Under the pieces are notes generated by a model. The model did no database searches. It was not told the origin of the DNA and saw only the letters and a program-made list of their open reading frames with translations. Both the position numbers and the translations under genes were made by a program. DNA of 64,000 nucleotides, from contig NC_133300.1 in NCBI RefSeq assembly GCF_005239225.2, positions 12,491,875 to 12,555,874 of the forward strand, read 5' to 3'. How positions within the stretch are numbered: position 1 is the first letter of the stretch; every line of letters starts with the position of its first letter. Source of the stretch: Populus alba. Its lineage: Eukaryota > Streptophyta > Magnoliopsida > Malpighiales > Salicaceae. This document shows, one piece after another, positions 11,561 through 22,560 of the stretch.

Positions 11561-12092
11561 ATTTCTCCCGTAATAGAAAAAACAATAGAGATTGGATTTA
11601 TTTTATAGAATTTACCCGTTTGAATTTCACAAATCTAAAGATCATTAAAGGTTTATATAGTTGTTAATTTTAGAGCCCATAAAATTATTCAAGCTACGCG
11701 CAATCTGATCCGGACACCTATATTTATTAAAAATATATATTTCTCCCGTAATAGAAAAAATGTAGAGACTAGGTTAGCTTTATAGAAGTCACCAGTTCGA
11801 GTCTCACAAACCTTAAGATCACTAAAGATTTATATAGTCGTTCACTTCAGGACCCGTAGAATTATTTGAGGTGTGCGCAAGCTGGCCCGGACATTCACGT
11901 TAATAAAAAATATATATTTCTCCCGTAATAAAAAAAAATATAGAGACTATGTTTGCTTTATAAAAGTCACTAGTTTGAGTCTTACAAACCTTAAGATCAC
12001 TAAAGATTTATATAATTGTTAATTTCAGGGCTCGTGGGATCATTCGAGGTACGTGCAAGCTAACCTGAACATCCACGTTAATATAAAAAAAT
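11561..12092 (+). mobile_element. Three tandem SINE-like units of 178, 177 and 177 bp
   Basis: The units start at 11561, 11739 and 11916, each with ATTTCTCCCGTAATA. They continue with a B-box-like word (CAGTTCGAGTCTCACAAA in unit 2; diverged to TAGTTTGAGTCTTACAAA in unit 3 and CGTTTGAATTTCACAAAT in unit 1), then AAGATCACTAAAGATTTATA, then GTGCAAGCT-like words, and end in an A-rich stretch. The body aligns with the SINE at 3432-3610 from its B box to its tail. The A-box region is not recognisable. Units 2 and 3 look most alike. SINEs are normally dispersed singly, so this array probably arose by later tandem duplication. Confidence 0.8.
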
Positions 12093-12844
12093 AAAGAGAG
12101 GCTGAATAGCCACATTTATAATTGATTCCAGTTTCCATCAATTTTAGTCCATGATCTCTCGATCATGGAAGAAGTTAACGAAAAATGAAACCAGGGAGGG
12201 TTAACATCTTTTCCTATAAATACAGGAAAATTTTGGATTATGTCGTTTATTTTATTTTCTTACAATATGGTTTTGTTGAAGAACACTCTCCTTCTGTTTG
12301 CCGAATTGCTTACTTTGAATTAATTGAGATTTAAGATTATGTTTTTCCTTATTATATTTTGGTTGCAAAATTCAATCCTGGTTTTTTTTTTTTTTTTTTG
12401 AAGTGGTAATCATGGCTCGGTCGAGACATCCCTCAGATTTAGGGATAAGATCGTCCAAACTTGAATCATCTCGAAGATGGCCCTCAAGTTTACTTGTAAG
12501 AATAGTCATTAGATTCTGTCTGTTTGGTGTGGAGTGGAAACTCTTGTTCAACACAACTTTAAACTCGTTTGGTATTCATTATGTTCGACCTGTCATGTGG
12601 TAGTTTTGTTCTATAACATGGAATAAAAAAAAAAATTAAATAACTTTGCCTCTTTGTTTGCTAGATATTATGAATAGAATTTGAAAATATTAGTGAAATA
12701 TATTTTTGAAAAATAAATTATTTGCAATATCTAGCTGTACCATGAAAAAAAGTTATAAGTGTTTTTTCTGTCCTTTGTAAAAACTGTAAGGTAACTCTAT
12801 TTCTATATTATTTTCTTATAATAAAAAAATATATTTTTTTTTAA
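12093..12844. other. Gene-free stretch with a poly-T tract
   Basis: No gene is recognised. A run of about 18 T lies at 12383-12400. Two overlapping short frames on opposite strands at 12372-12603 resemble no family. Confidence 0.4.
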
Positions 12845-13015
12845 AGTGTTTTTTATTTAGAAATATATTAAAATAATATTTTTTTTAATTATTTTTTATA
12901 TTAGCGATCAAAATGATCTAAAAATATCAAAAATATATTAATTTGATACAAATAAAAAAATTAAAAATTTTAATTTTTTTAAAAAAATTCTTTTAAAACC
13001 TAAAAGCAAACATGT
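12845..13015 (+). repeat. Short dispersed AT-rich element (family S)
   Basis: It carries the family order of words: AGTGTTTTTTATTTAGAAAT, ATATTAAAATAATATTTTTT, AGCGATCAAAATGATCTAAA, ATATTAATTTGATACAAAT. About ten relatives occur in this window in both orientations. No coding capacity. It resembles a very abundant Populus/Salix short repeat known to me from genomic sequence. Confidence 0.65.
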
Positions 13016-14015
13016 TGTAAAAGTTTTTTGTTTTATCTCATGAGAAAATAAATTTTCGTACATAAAGCATGTCTTTCAGTTGACTTAAAAATAGTTCCCT
13101 TAAATGATTATTCCATGTTGCACCTAGGAAAGTAAAATTACAACAACAACAAAAATAATTATCCAGCAAATAAATGGAGCATTAACCTATTGCTTGTGCA
13201 CCATTTGAGGTAAAATGATGGCCCAAATTTAAGGACATCATAAAGATAGATTTTCAAGTAAAGTAAATAATTAAAGTTGAATAATTTCTACAGAAACATG
13301 TCCTTAAATCAATAAAAAAATGAAATGATTAAGATAATTATTCTTGATTTTTTGTGGATTTAAAGCTAATGTGTTTCCAAGACTAATACAAAAGCACTCA
13401 CAGTCTTAGGTAGATAAAAGAGGAGAAAAATGAAAGGAAAGTTGTTTTAAAACAATTTATAACTAATATTTTGCTGTTATTTGTCTAGAAATTACAGTGA
13501 GTTCTTTAAAAATAATGACTTATGAACGAAAAAAATATGAACAAATCAAGTATTTCGAACATATAGTTGAGCGTTCGACCGGATTTTCGTTCAAAATTGT
13601 TCTTTCAACATTTCCGGTCAATCTTTCAACACAATATCCTACGATATTCGATCAATATTAAAACCGGATACTGTGAAACAAAGCTTAAATATACCTTTCT
13701 AGATTTTCATTTCTTACACTCTGATCTTCAAAATTCTAAATTATTTTCACTTTGATCTCTAACTCGTTACAATATCGTTGATATAAATAAATTATAATTT
13801 TATAATGCGTTTTTTTTTTAAAAAATCATTTGTTCTTTTTCTAAAAAAAAATAACCTCAAGATAAAAAAAAAAAAAAAAAAGAAGCATAAATTCAAAAGA
13901 AAAGTGGGTATTAAATATTTGCATAATCATCTTTTTTTTCTTTTAAAATAAATATTGGCTTAAATATTGGCATAATATCTTTTTTTTCTTTTAATTCAGC
14001 ATTTAATTATCATTA
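13016..14015. other. Gene-free stretch before the CACTA terminus
   Basis: No gene is recognised. An open frame at 13567-13755 (+) resembles nothing known. Confidence 0.4.
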
Positions 14016-14289
14016 CACTACCAGAAAATTAGCAAATACAAATAAAATACCTACAATAAAATTTATATCAATAGATTACGGTTAATTTTACCGATTGAAT
14101 AGTTCCTTGCTATGTTCATCAGTAAACACCAACAAAAAAAAATCTAGCGAGCGAGCGACCGCCCCTCTCCCTCCCTTATTTCTTCTTCTTCCTCCATTTT
14201 CTTTGCAAAAAATAGCAGACCCCTCCCCCTTATTTTATCACAAATCAACCTCTCATCACCACAAATCTAGTCACACCAACACTTATTAG

Positions 14290-14500
14290 AGCTTGTTTAA
14301 CAGTGTGGTTGCGGTTGCTTTTCAAATAACTTTCCATGCCAAAATGCATGTCAATGATTTTTTTTCATTTCTTAAAAATTATTTTTGACATCAGCACATC
14401 AAAACAATTTGAAAACACTAAAAACATATTAATTTGACGTAAATTAAAAAAAAAATTCAAATTTCTTCAAAAGCGCTTTAATCTATTAACATCATTGTTC
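14290..14500 (+). repeat. Family S short dispersed element inside CACTA
   Basis: Words GTGTGGTTGCGGTTGCTTTT, TTGACATCAGCACATCAAAA, CAATTTGAAAACACTAAAAA, CATATTAATTTGACGTAAAT and AAGCGCTTTAAT mark this as the best preserved copy of the family in the window. Confidence 0.7.
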
Positions 14501-15068
14501 TGACTCAATTGTTTTTAAGACTCCCCACATCAAGTAAGCAAAACTATTTATTTTTTGTTTGAACTTAATTTTAAAATGTTAATTTGTATTGCATAGTTTT
14601 GTAGTATATGTAGTTTGTTTGTGTGTTTACTTGTTTTATACTTTTTTTTTCATAGAAATTTGTTTTATGAATGTATGATTTGTATATTTTAGCGTTTGTT
14701 TAAGATTTTAAAAAATTGTATTTGTTTGTAATTTGATGAAATTGATTTTGGTTTTGTGACTTAGGTGTTTTGTAATGAAATAAATAATAACTTATTTAAT
14801 GGGTACATTTTATATTTTATCAATTTTATTTTTGAGTCAAGAATTTTGAAAAATGTGTAGGAATTTGAGATTATGTAGATAATCGATAATGATTTAAGAA
14901 TACCATTAAAATAGATTGAATAAGTTTGAGTTAAACTAATGTTAGCCAATTTATTTAGTTCTCATAATTAATTAATAATTGTTGTTATCATTATTCTATA
15001 TAGGTTTGATATAAGTAATAGATGATCGTTCATAGATGTACTGAGATTCACCCGAAGGGTTGTGTAGG

Positions 15069-15725
15069 ATGGATTATTATACTAGGATTAAGGGTTTTAT
15101 TAATTACACACTATCTAAACTAATAAATATTAATGGAGGAGGTATTAGATTTCCATGTAAGAGGTGTAAGAATAAAAAGTTTTTCGATCCAAATATTTTA
15201 ATGATGAATCTTCTACAAAAAGAGTTCGTGGAGAAATATTTATATTGGTTTGCACATGAAAAACCATATGTTTCTTATAAGACCATGGTAAAAAGGACAA
15301 TTGGGTCCACTTTTAGTTCTAGCAATGTGTATGAAGTTGTAGTTGACAATAGTAGTCCTTACAGAAATATGGGTATGAAAGTGATGAGAATGAATTATGG
15401 TTATGTAGGTGAATGTTCAATCGTAAATGAAGAACCAAATGCAGACACGACTATGTTTTTTGATATTTTGAAAACTTCTGATAAATTATTATGGGATGAG
15501 TGCATAAATTATAGTAAATTAGCGGTCATTATATAGGTGTTCACCATTAAGTTAGGTCATGGGCTAAGTAAGGCCCGTTACAACAGAATTGTTGAATGGG
15601 CAAGAAGCATTTTACCTAAAAAAAATATGCTGAAAGAGAACTTCTATGTTGTTAAATCCATTATGAAACCCATCAACAAATGATATGAAAAAATTGACAT
15701 GTGCTCAAAATTCTGTATGTAGTAT
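15069..15725 (+). pseudogene. CACTA transposase (TNPD/TNP2-type) N-terminal fragment
   Basis: The first ATG that fits the family is 15069. The frame is open to a stop at 15534-15536 and then continues recognisably in the same frame through further stops to about 15725. The N-terminal 70 residues show the transposase-associated domain, including the Cys/Lys-rich motif RFPCKRCKNKKF (about residues 30-41) and an aromatic motif YLYWFAHEKPY (about 60-70). After the first stop, the segment with SILPKKNMLKENFYVVKSIM and YEKIDMC matches the start of the transposase core found in CACTA proteins. The catalytic core itself is missing. It is non-functional: at least three in-frame stops and a truncation. 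Confidence 0.8.
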
Positions 15726-17127
15726 AATTAGTACTTAAAAGTATATTTTTATCAAGGTTTTATATCATCATTTTGCACTTAAAGTATCAATAACTCCTTA
15801 GCTAGAACATGTTTTATAATAACATATCTAATAATATAAAATACCTTTAATTTATGGTAAATATCCATCTTAAATGCAGGCCTATCATATAAATCAAGAT
15901 ATTGATTGATGAGTTTAACTACTAAAATTAAGAAGACAAAGAGATGGCTAAGCTTAGAAAAGAGATGCTGGTTCAGTCCAAATTGAAACACTACTTGGTT
16001 ATTGGATCATAACTGGAGTTGTAGAACTTGGATTTAGGCCTGCTCTATATGGATGAAAATCTAAGACATAAGCCTAAAACTTTCATGCGGAGTGCAAGAT
16101 TCAAAAAGGCCATTTTCAAGTTTAAATTGTAGCAATAACAGAAAAGTCTGAATCTATCTTACAACCCAGACATTGTTCATTGTCCAGCCCATATCTTGAG
16201 TTCTAGAAGTCTAAATGCACCGATTCTTTTTTTGTTGGAAAGCTGAGACAATTTCCTAGAACTTTCATGACATAAATCTGTTCAAATTCTGACGTTAACA
16301 ATGATGTTTCATTCAGACAAGAAGATAAAGATTGTCACCAAGTCAAGATGTGGTCACCTACTCAACAATTAGTCATCAAATCAATAGTTCTAAATTTTGG
16401 CCTATAAAAAGAGGCATTTACCATGCATTTAGGCATTTTGGTTGTTCAGATCAAGATTATGCTCTTTATTTCTTTTTTTATATTTTTGTAATGTTTAAGT
16501 TTTATTTCATGTTATATTTTCCTTAATCTCTTGTTTATACTTTTCATTTCCTTGACTATGTTGTTTATTTATGTTTATCTTTTTCATTATATTTAGCTAA
16601 GTTCATTATGTCAAGGTGAAAAGGTTTTACTAATTGTGTTAGGATAAGTATAATATAAACTCAATATGGACTTTAATGTTTATATCCAAGAAAATTTGTT
16701 ATTATCATATCTTATGTTTTTATCTTACTAATTCTTAATACCTTATTAAATGATCAATCTAGATTTATATTGTTGGTACAACAAATGCTTGGTACTTTCA
16801 TAGCCAATCGTATGGTATAACCTACACCTATGCTATGAAAGGAACTTGATTTGTTGTTAACATAAATTAGCATCATAAATTCCTGACAATATTTAAAAGT
16901 TTGGTGTTACTTAAATAAGATAATTAATATGATCATGTTAAAAATTTATAATGAACTATTAAGGATAAATCATCTTATTGGAATCTCTTTTGTGTGTTGT
17001 TTCTAGTTTATTAATAAAAAGAATTTATACTATACTTATTTCTAAGACTATTAGTGGATCCTCTAACCTTGACATTTTTCTTTATCATTGTTGAATCCTC
17101 ATATTAATCTTACATTGCAAAGTCCTC

Positions 17128-17161
<34 letters not shown>

Positions 17162-17255
17162 ATTAACCTCCATGTGGTTTGACCGCAATCATGCCAGGTT
17201 ATTTATTACTTTGACATTCCTACACTTGGGAGAAGACATCAATCTTTTGATCATG
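15715..17255 (+). repeat. Probable 5' LTR
   Basis: The stretch lies between the broken CACTA coding region and the primer-binding site, about 1.5 kb. It contains no coding sequence and ends in a (TTA)10 microsatellite and a short region just before the PBS. The left edge is a guess (a TG at 15714-15715), because no partner LTR is in the window to align with. Confidence 0.5.
17128..17157 (+). repeat. (TTA)10 microsatellite
   Basis: Ten uninterrupted TTA triplets lie near the 3' end of the LTR. Confidence 0.95.
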
Positions 17256-17265
17256 TCAAGTTTTT

Positions 17266-17282
17266 TGGCATCGTTGCCGGGA
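17266..17282 (+). promoter_or_regulatory. Retrotransposon primer-binding site, tRNA-Asp type
   Basis: TGGCATCGTTGCCGGGA closely resembles the complement of the 3' end of plant tRNA-Asp (TGGCGCCGTTGCCGGGG), with three differences. Reverse transcription of the element would prime here. Its position just downstream of the LTR and about 195 bp before gag fits. Confidence 0.8.
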
Positions 17283-17476
17283 AGGTAAATTCTTGTATAA
17301 ATTATAATATTTATTTTTATTTTCTCTTTTCTCTTTTCTCTTTTCTTATATATAACTTTTGTTTCTTTTGTTTTGTTTTCTTCTTCCTTTTATTCTCTTT
17401 CTACATATGCATGAGTGTTTTGTCATGTAAATTAAGTGGTAGACTTTGTAGGGTATCCTCATCATTTTCAGAAAAT

Positions 17477-18330
17477 ATGACCCAAGAAGATAATCAGTCG
17501 CCTCATAATGAGAATAACCGAGTTAGTACACTTAGAAACCACATGAATCCTACAAGAACAAGTGCACCCACATGATAGTTTGCCCTCATGATGCATCTCA
17601 CTTTAATTTTAAACCAGGCATTATTCAACTTTTACCTTCTTTTCATGGCTTAGATCTAGAAAATTCATACTTGCATTTGAGAGAATTTAAAGAAGTCTGT
17701 AACACCTCTAATGACTTAACTTGTAGCATGAATATCATCATATTAAAGCTTTTTTCTTTTTCATTAAAAGATAAAGCTAAAAAATGGCTACAAAATCTTA
17801 GGTCGGGATCCATTCGTGCTTGGGATGAAATGCAACAACAATTTTTAAAGAAGTTTTTTTCATCTCACAGAATAAACTCTTTCAAAAGACAAATCACTAC
17901 TTTCACTCAAAAACCAGTAGAAATATTTTACCAATGTTGGGATAGGTATCGAGACTTGCTGAATACTTGCCCTCATCATGGTTTTAAAACGTGGAGATTG
18001 GTTTCATATTTTTATGAAGGGTTAACATCTAAAGATAGACAAATGGTGGAATTAATGTGTAGTGGAACTTTTGAAAATAAAGACCCTGATAAAGCAATGG
18101 AGTACCTAGACTTGTTAGCTAAAAATGCTCAAAATTGGGACATTACAGGCACTTATAAGGCACCGGGTAAAACTCAACCTCATACATCTAATGAAGGTAT
18201 GTATAACCTTAGGGAAGATCATGACCTCCAATCCAAATTTGCATCTTTAAGTAAAGAAGTCGAAGCACTAGAATTGAAAAATATTGGTCAATTAAGGGAT
18301 GACCAGGGTAAAGCCCAAGTCACATGTTGA
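17477..18330 (+). pseudogene. Retrotransposon gag, frameshifted
   Basis: The family-like start is the ATG at 17477 (MTQEDNQSPHNEN). That frame hits a stop at about 17572, and the homology continues in a frame shifted by two from 17572, as if one base was lost near 17574. The second segment of 252 residues holds the retrotransposon gag domain (LKLFSFSLKDKAKKWLQNLR, FLKKFFSSHR, CWDRYRDLLNTCPHHG, SYFYEGL, YLDLLAKNAQNWD). Gag forms the virus-like particle. No zinc knuckle is seen before the stop at 18328-18330. It is not functional as it stands. Confidence 0.85.
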
Positions 18331-18340
18331 GACGGTTAAC

Positions 18341-18692
18341 ACAAGTTTACTCGACTCAACGTATGGATAAAAGTGGTTATTATTATAATTTAAAAACCTG
18401 ACTCAAAAGTTGGGAGGGTTAACATGGCGACCCAAAATATTTTTAAGAAATAATCAAAGCAACCTTGTTTTGACCAAAAAATATTTTTCGGAAAACTCAA
18501 TAGGTTTTTTACCTGTGTTTTATCCCAAGATGACCTAGGTTTTATACCAAATCAAGTCGAGTCAATCCTTCCTCTATTCTTTCTTATACTCAAACCAGTT
18601 CAAGCCTCGAATCAACTCATCAAGTCAACCTTTATTTTATAACTAAGGTTATTATAATAATATTAATTTCAATACTCAATATAAACTAAAGT
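18341..18692. other. Repeat-like sequence, no gene
   Basis: Words such as TGGGAGGGTTAACATGGCGA and GATGACCTAGGTTTTATACC belong to a dispersed Salicaceae-type repeat, also hinted at in the 21.9-22.5 kb array on the other strand. No coding region. Confidence 0.45.
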
Positions 18693-18844
18693 AATATCAA
18701 AAAAATCTATTTTACCCTTATTATGTATTGTAGTCAAACTTACATATTTTAAAAAATAATTATATGTATAATTATAATTATTTTTTAAAATATATAAGTT
18801 TGACAAAAATACATATTAAAGGTAAAATAGATTTTTTAATATTT
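18693..18844. repeat. Long foldback with about 72-bp arms
   Basis: The left arm 18693-18764 and right arm about 18771-18844 are reverse complements with few mismatches: CTATTTTACCC pairs with GGTAAAATAG, GTCAAACTTACATATTTTAA with TTAAAATATATAAGTTTGAC, and the arms meet at a short AT loop near 18767. It is either a MITE or the core of one. A transcript across it would fold into a long hairpin. Confidence 0.85.
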
Positions 18845-20640
18845 TATTTTTCTTATCCATCATAACAAAATAGAATACAAAAACAGTTATTTTGTTTAAT
18901 ACATCATTACCAAACATAATTTTATATTCATCTCATTTTTTGTCTTGTCTTACTTTTCTCCAACTATCTTCATCACTTTTGTTCCAAGATAGTAACCAAA
19001 TGATACCTTAAAAATGATACCTTAAAGAATGCTCCAAATCAAGAAATATTTTGAAGACCATTCTTCCTCTTTTTCACCTTCTAATGCAAAGGGATATGAA
19101 AGAAAATGTTATTTCATTGTTTCTTTTCTTGTAGAGGCTGACCCATCTGCACTGAATTACTATAGTACAACTGAGTCAATTCTTTTTTTTTCTAATATAA
19201 TTATGTTGTTGCAATCATTAGACTTTTTTTTTTCAGTTTCATCATTACACATTATGTTGAGAAAGCTTTGAGTCTTATAATTTATTTTTTTTGGTGTGTT
19301 ATTCATGTTCACAATGTCAAAAAAATCTCAACATTGACTTAGTTCTCAATGTTGTAAGGTAGAATTTATTTTTTGTCATTCGAAATTAATTTAAAAAAAA
19401 AAGGACCAAATTTAAGACTAGTAAGGGGAAAGCATGTAGGCTTACCCACATGCCTAGACCATAAAAAAGGCATGGGTCATGCTTCAGGTCCATTAAAACA
19501 TGTTTGTCTCATGAGCTAAGCCTTTTTTTTTCAATATTAAAAGGTGAACAAAGCATCATTTGCCCTTCTTATTTTTTTTTATATTAGAGAATGGATAGCT
19601 TGTCATTTGCCCTTTAATTTTTAAACAAAAAAAATAACGCAAATGACTAGTCATTTGTTGGCATAGTTTTCGGTGACCAAAAGATCGTTAGAAAATCAAG
19701 CCTTAAGTTTTTTTAAAAAACAAATTCAATTTTCAAGCTTTTTTTTACCCCAAACATCTAGAAAACACTCTAGACACAAACTTATTTATAGCCTCAAACA
19801 ACCTAAAAACTCTTTCAAAAACTCAAAATCAACCTAAAACTAAACAACTTCTTGATGTTAGATCTACCATCTCATTCAAGGGAAAGGAAAAAAAACTCTT
19901 AGGTGAAACTTCCTTCATGAAATTTAATCTATTGAAACAAAAATCAATCTTTTTCATGGCTAAATTCAATTTCAACTGAGGTTTTTTCTCTCTACCACTA
20001 TAATTATCTATTTTCTCTCATAAACAAAGTAAATAAAAATAAAATGAAGTTTTAGATCGAAATTGAATTTGCAAAATCTCGGGGAATTGGAAGTTCATCA
20101 TTTGAAAAGAAAGGGCCAAAGTGAGCTTTTTGCCCCAGTTTTAAAATCACCACCTATTTTCTCTTCCTTTTTCACTTTGATACTCTTTCTTTAAATTTTT
20201 TTTCTTTTCATGACAAATTTGAAGCAATTAACCTTGAATTTGGCTATAAAATAATGAAAACATAAAACAAAAGATTGATGATCAAAATGAAAAACAAAAC
20301 ACATAGTGAATCTACAGTGAAGTGAAATGTTAGAGGAAGCACAATTTTTGTTCTCGGGTATTTTTCCTACGCGATTTAAGTGTTTTCTATAATATTGTTT
20401 GTCGTAGGAAATGGAATTTCATTTTGATCAAATGGATGCTTCATTTATCAAATAAAAAACACTGGCCAATTAAAGCCCACATAAGGCATTCGAACAGGTG
20501 GTTGAAATTGCCACTTTTAGGCCCAACTTCTAAAATTTAGCCCTTTATATATTCTTGGTCCAAGGCCAGATTCCCATAGGCCATAAATGATATGACAGAC
20601 ATCACACAAACATGGAATAAACTTTAGGCGTCAAAAGATT
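18845..20640. other. Gene-free repeat-like stretch
   Basis: No protein family is recognised on either strand. A Met-initiated frame at 19029-19271 is hydrophobic and AT-driven. 19400-20640 reads like old non-coding transposon sequence, with no terminus that I can fix. Confidence 0.4.
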
Positions 20641-20870
20641 GTTTTTTTTTTTTTTTTTTTTGTTTAGGTGTTGTTGTTTTTTTTTTTCTTTTGCTTGGAA
20701 TAATAGAATATATATATATATATATAAGGATGTAAAAAATGATTAAATGGTAAAGTATTAAAGATATTTGGTAGATAAGAAAAATATTTGTAGTGGCAGA
20801 CTCAATAAACTCTAAATTAACATTAAAATAAATAATAATAATAATAATATTAATAATAATAATAATGTAT
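20641..20870. repeat. Cluster of simple repeats: T20, (TA)n and (AAT)n
   Basis: A run of 20 T starts at 20642, an alternating TA tract lies at about 20708-20726, and an imperfect AAT tract at about 20830-20867. Confidence 0.9.
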
Positions 20871-21600
20871 AATTATCATCCAAAACAACTAAAGATGCTT
20901 CATAATTTATTATGAAGTAAGATATATTGCAATGTGGAATAATTTTTTATCCTTCACAATTTCAACAAAAAAAGTATAAATCAAGAGGTTAAATGTTCAT
21001 TTCACATTGCTCAACTGGGCATTAATAAATTAAATGGGGTTAAATCACCTTTTCCCTTTTCTAATAACATTAAAAAGACTTGATTACACTTAAAAGGCAA
21101 AAACAATTAGGCTAGCATAAAAGGGCTTTTTCATCTTTCTAATTTATTCAAAACAATAAAATGATCTAATCATACTTAAAATCAAAATTTTATTAAGCTT
21201 TCATAGAGGGGCTTTGTTGTCTTTCTATTTTTAACAACAAAATAATGTATTTACCCTCCAAATTAAAAGACTAAGGTTGTTGTTATAAGGGTATTTTTGT
21301 CTTGTTTCTTACGGTTTTTCTGTTATTATCAATTTCAATTAGGGGCAATTTAGTAGCTTAACAAATATGGATGTAACTTCTAAAAAAAAATGGTTGGTAC
21401 ATGCGACAATGTCAGGTATCTAAAGATGATTAATTGCGATGTTGTTTGAAGCATCCAATGGTGATAAAGCTTATAAAGCAACGCGCATGTTGATAAACAC
21501 AATATTTAGGCGGTGATAGATATTTTTTCTCCTTCTCCTTTTATCTTTTCCCATTCATTGTGATTGGTGTTGGCTTTTTAAAATTTAATCATGTCTTCTA
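20871..21600. other. Gene-free stretch
   Basis: No gene, RNA or transposon end is recognised. Confidence 0.4.
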
Positions 21601-21601
21601 G

Positions 21602-21643
21602 TTTGTATTTGTATTTGTATTTGTATTTGTATTTGTATTTGTG
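21602..21643 (+). repeat. (TTTGTA)n hexanucleotide microsatellite, about 7 copies
   Basis: There are six to seven uninterrupted copies of TTTGTA. The run marks the left edge of the T-rich dispersed repeat array that follows. Confidence 0.95.
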
Positions 21644-22560
21644 TGATATTAATGTTTTTTTAAGTTTAATTTTTTACAATTCCATAACTAGGCATTTTAT
21701 TTCATTTGATTTTTTTTATCTAATTTGGTCCTCATTATTTTTATTATTTTTTATCCTTTTTTAATATTTTTTGAGTTTTATCTTTCAATAATCTATTTCA
21801 TTTAGTTTTTATGTTAGATCTGGTCCTAATTTTTTTTATTTGTTATTTTTTTGTTTTTTAATTTTTTATGATTAGAAAATTTGGTTCATTATTTTTTTTT
21901 TGTGTTGCCTTTTATGTGATAATCTCAATCTCATGATCTAAGTCACTGATTTTAAATATTAGCTTGGTTTAAGTTTTGTCATTCTTTAGGGTTTTTTTTA
22001 CAAATTGATTTTTTTTTAATTTTATAATTTGATAGTGGATTATTGGCCTTGAACTTGGTGATTTGTTTCGCTTTTCTTTCTGTATGGTTATCCTAATATC
22101 ATATCCTAGGTAGTAGTTTGGTTAAGTTAACCTAGGTTAACTTGATTTTTTTTTCTCAATATTTTTTTATGAATTGATTTTTTTTTTTCAATTTCATTCT
22201 TTAGTATTAAATTATTGGCCCTTGAGCTTTATGATTTTTTTGCTTTTTTTATGTGGGTTTATCTTGGGTGCAGGTTAATTAAGTTAACTCGGGTTCACTC
22301 GATGATTTAACTTTGGTTTTTTTTTTATGTCCTTTTTTTTTTAGATTTAAGTTTTTTATTCCCGATCTCATACCATGAATGACAGGTTAGTCAAGTTAAC
22401 AAAAGTTGATAAAAGTTTTTTTCTTTAATGTTTCTTTTAAAAAAAATTAATTTTATTATTTGATATTAAATTATTAAGTCTTAAACTTTATAATTTTTCT
22501 TGGCTGGTGGTATAGGATGAGGCATTTATCTAATGATATGAGACTTATTTGTTAGGTATG
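21644..22560 (+). repeat. Degenerate tandem array of a Salicaceae-type dispersed repeat
   Basis: Several diverged units of very roughly 130-190 bp follow each other. Recurring words are TTATCCTAATATCATATCCT or TAATCTCAATCTCATGATCT, then GGTTAAGTTAACCTAGGTTA or GGTTAATTAAGTTAACTCGG, then a T-run, then ATGAATTGATTTTTTTTTTC, and ATTATTGGCC(C)TTGA.CTT. The pattern is clearest at about 21900-22500. No coding capacity. Pieces of the same repeat appear in SMC4 intron 8 (about 45725-45925). Confidence 0.7.

Larger units (their letters stand above)
14016..15725 (+). mobile_element. CACTA (En/Spm-type) transposon, 5' part
   Basis: The left terminus CACTACCAGAAAATTAGC at 14016-14033 is a near-consensus plant CACTA terminal inverted repeat. 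It is followed by the expected subterminal region and, 1 kb inside, by a degraded transposase-associated domain in the same orientation (15069-15725). A family S element (14290-14500) is inserted in between. The matching 3' terminus is not visible; the element appears cut off by the LTR retrotransposon starting near 15715. Confidence 0.75.
15715..18340 (+). mobile_element. Ty3/gypsy LTR retrotransposon (Athila/Tat-like), 5' part
   Basis: The order is LTR-like sequence (about 15715-17255), primer-binding site (17266-17282) and gag (17477-18330). The element stops abruptly after gag: no protease, reverse transcriptase or integrase follows, and the sequence from about 18340 resembles other repeats. 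The tRNA-Asp-type primer-binding site and this gag type suggest the Athila/Tat side of Ty3/gypsy; that lineage call is inferred. It appears to interrupt the CACTA transposon on its left. Confidence 0.7.
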
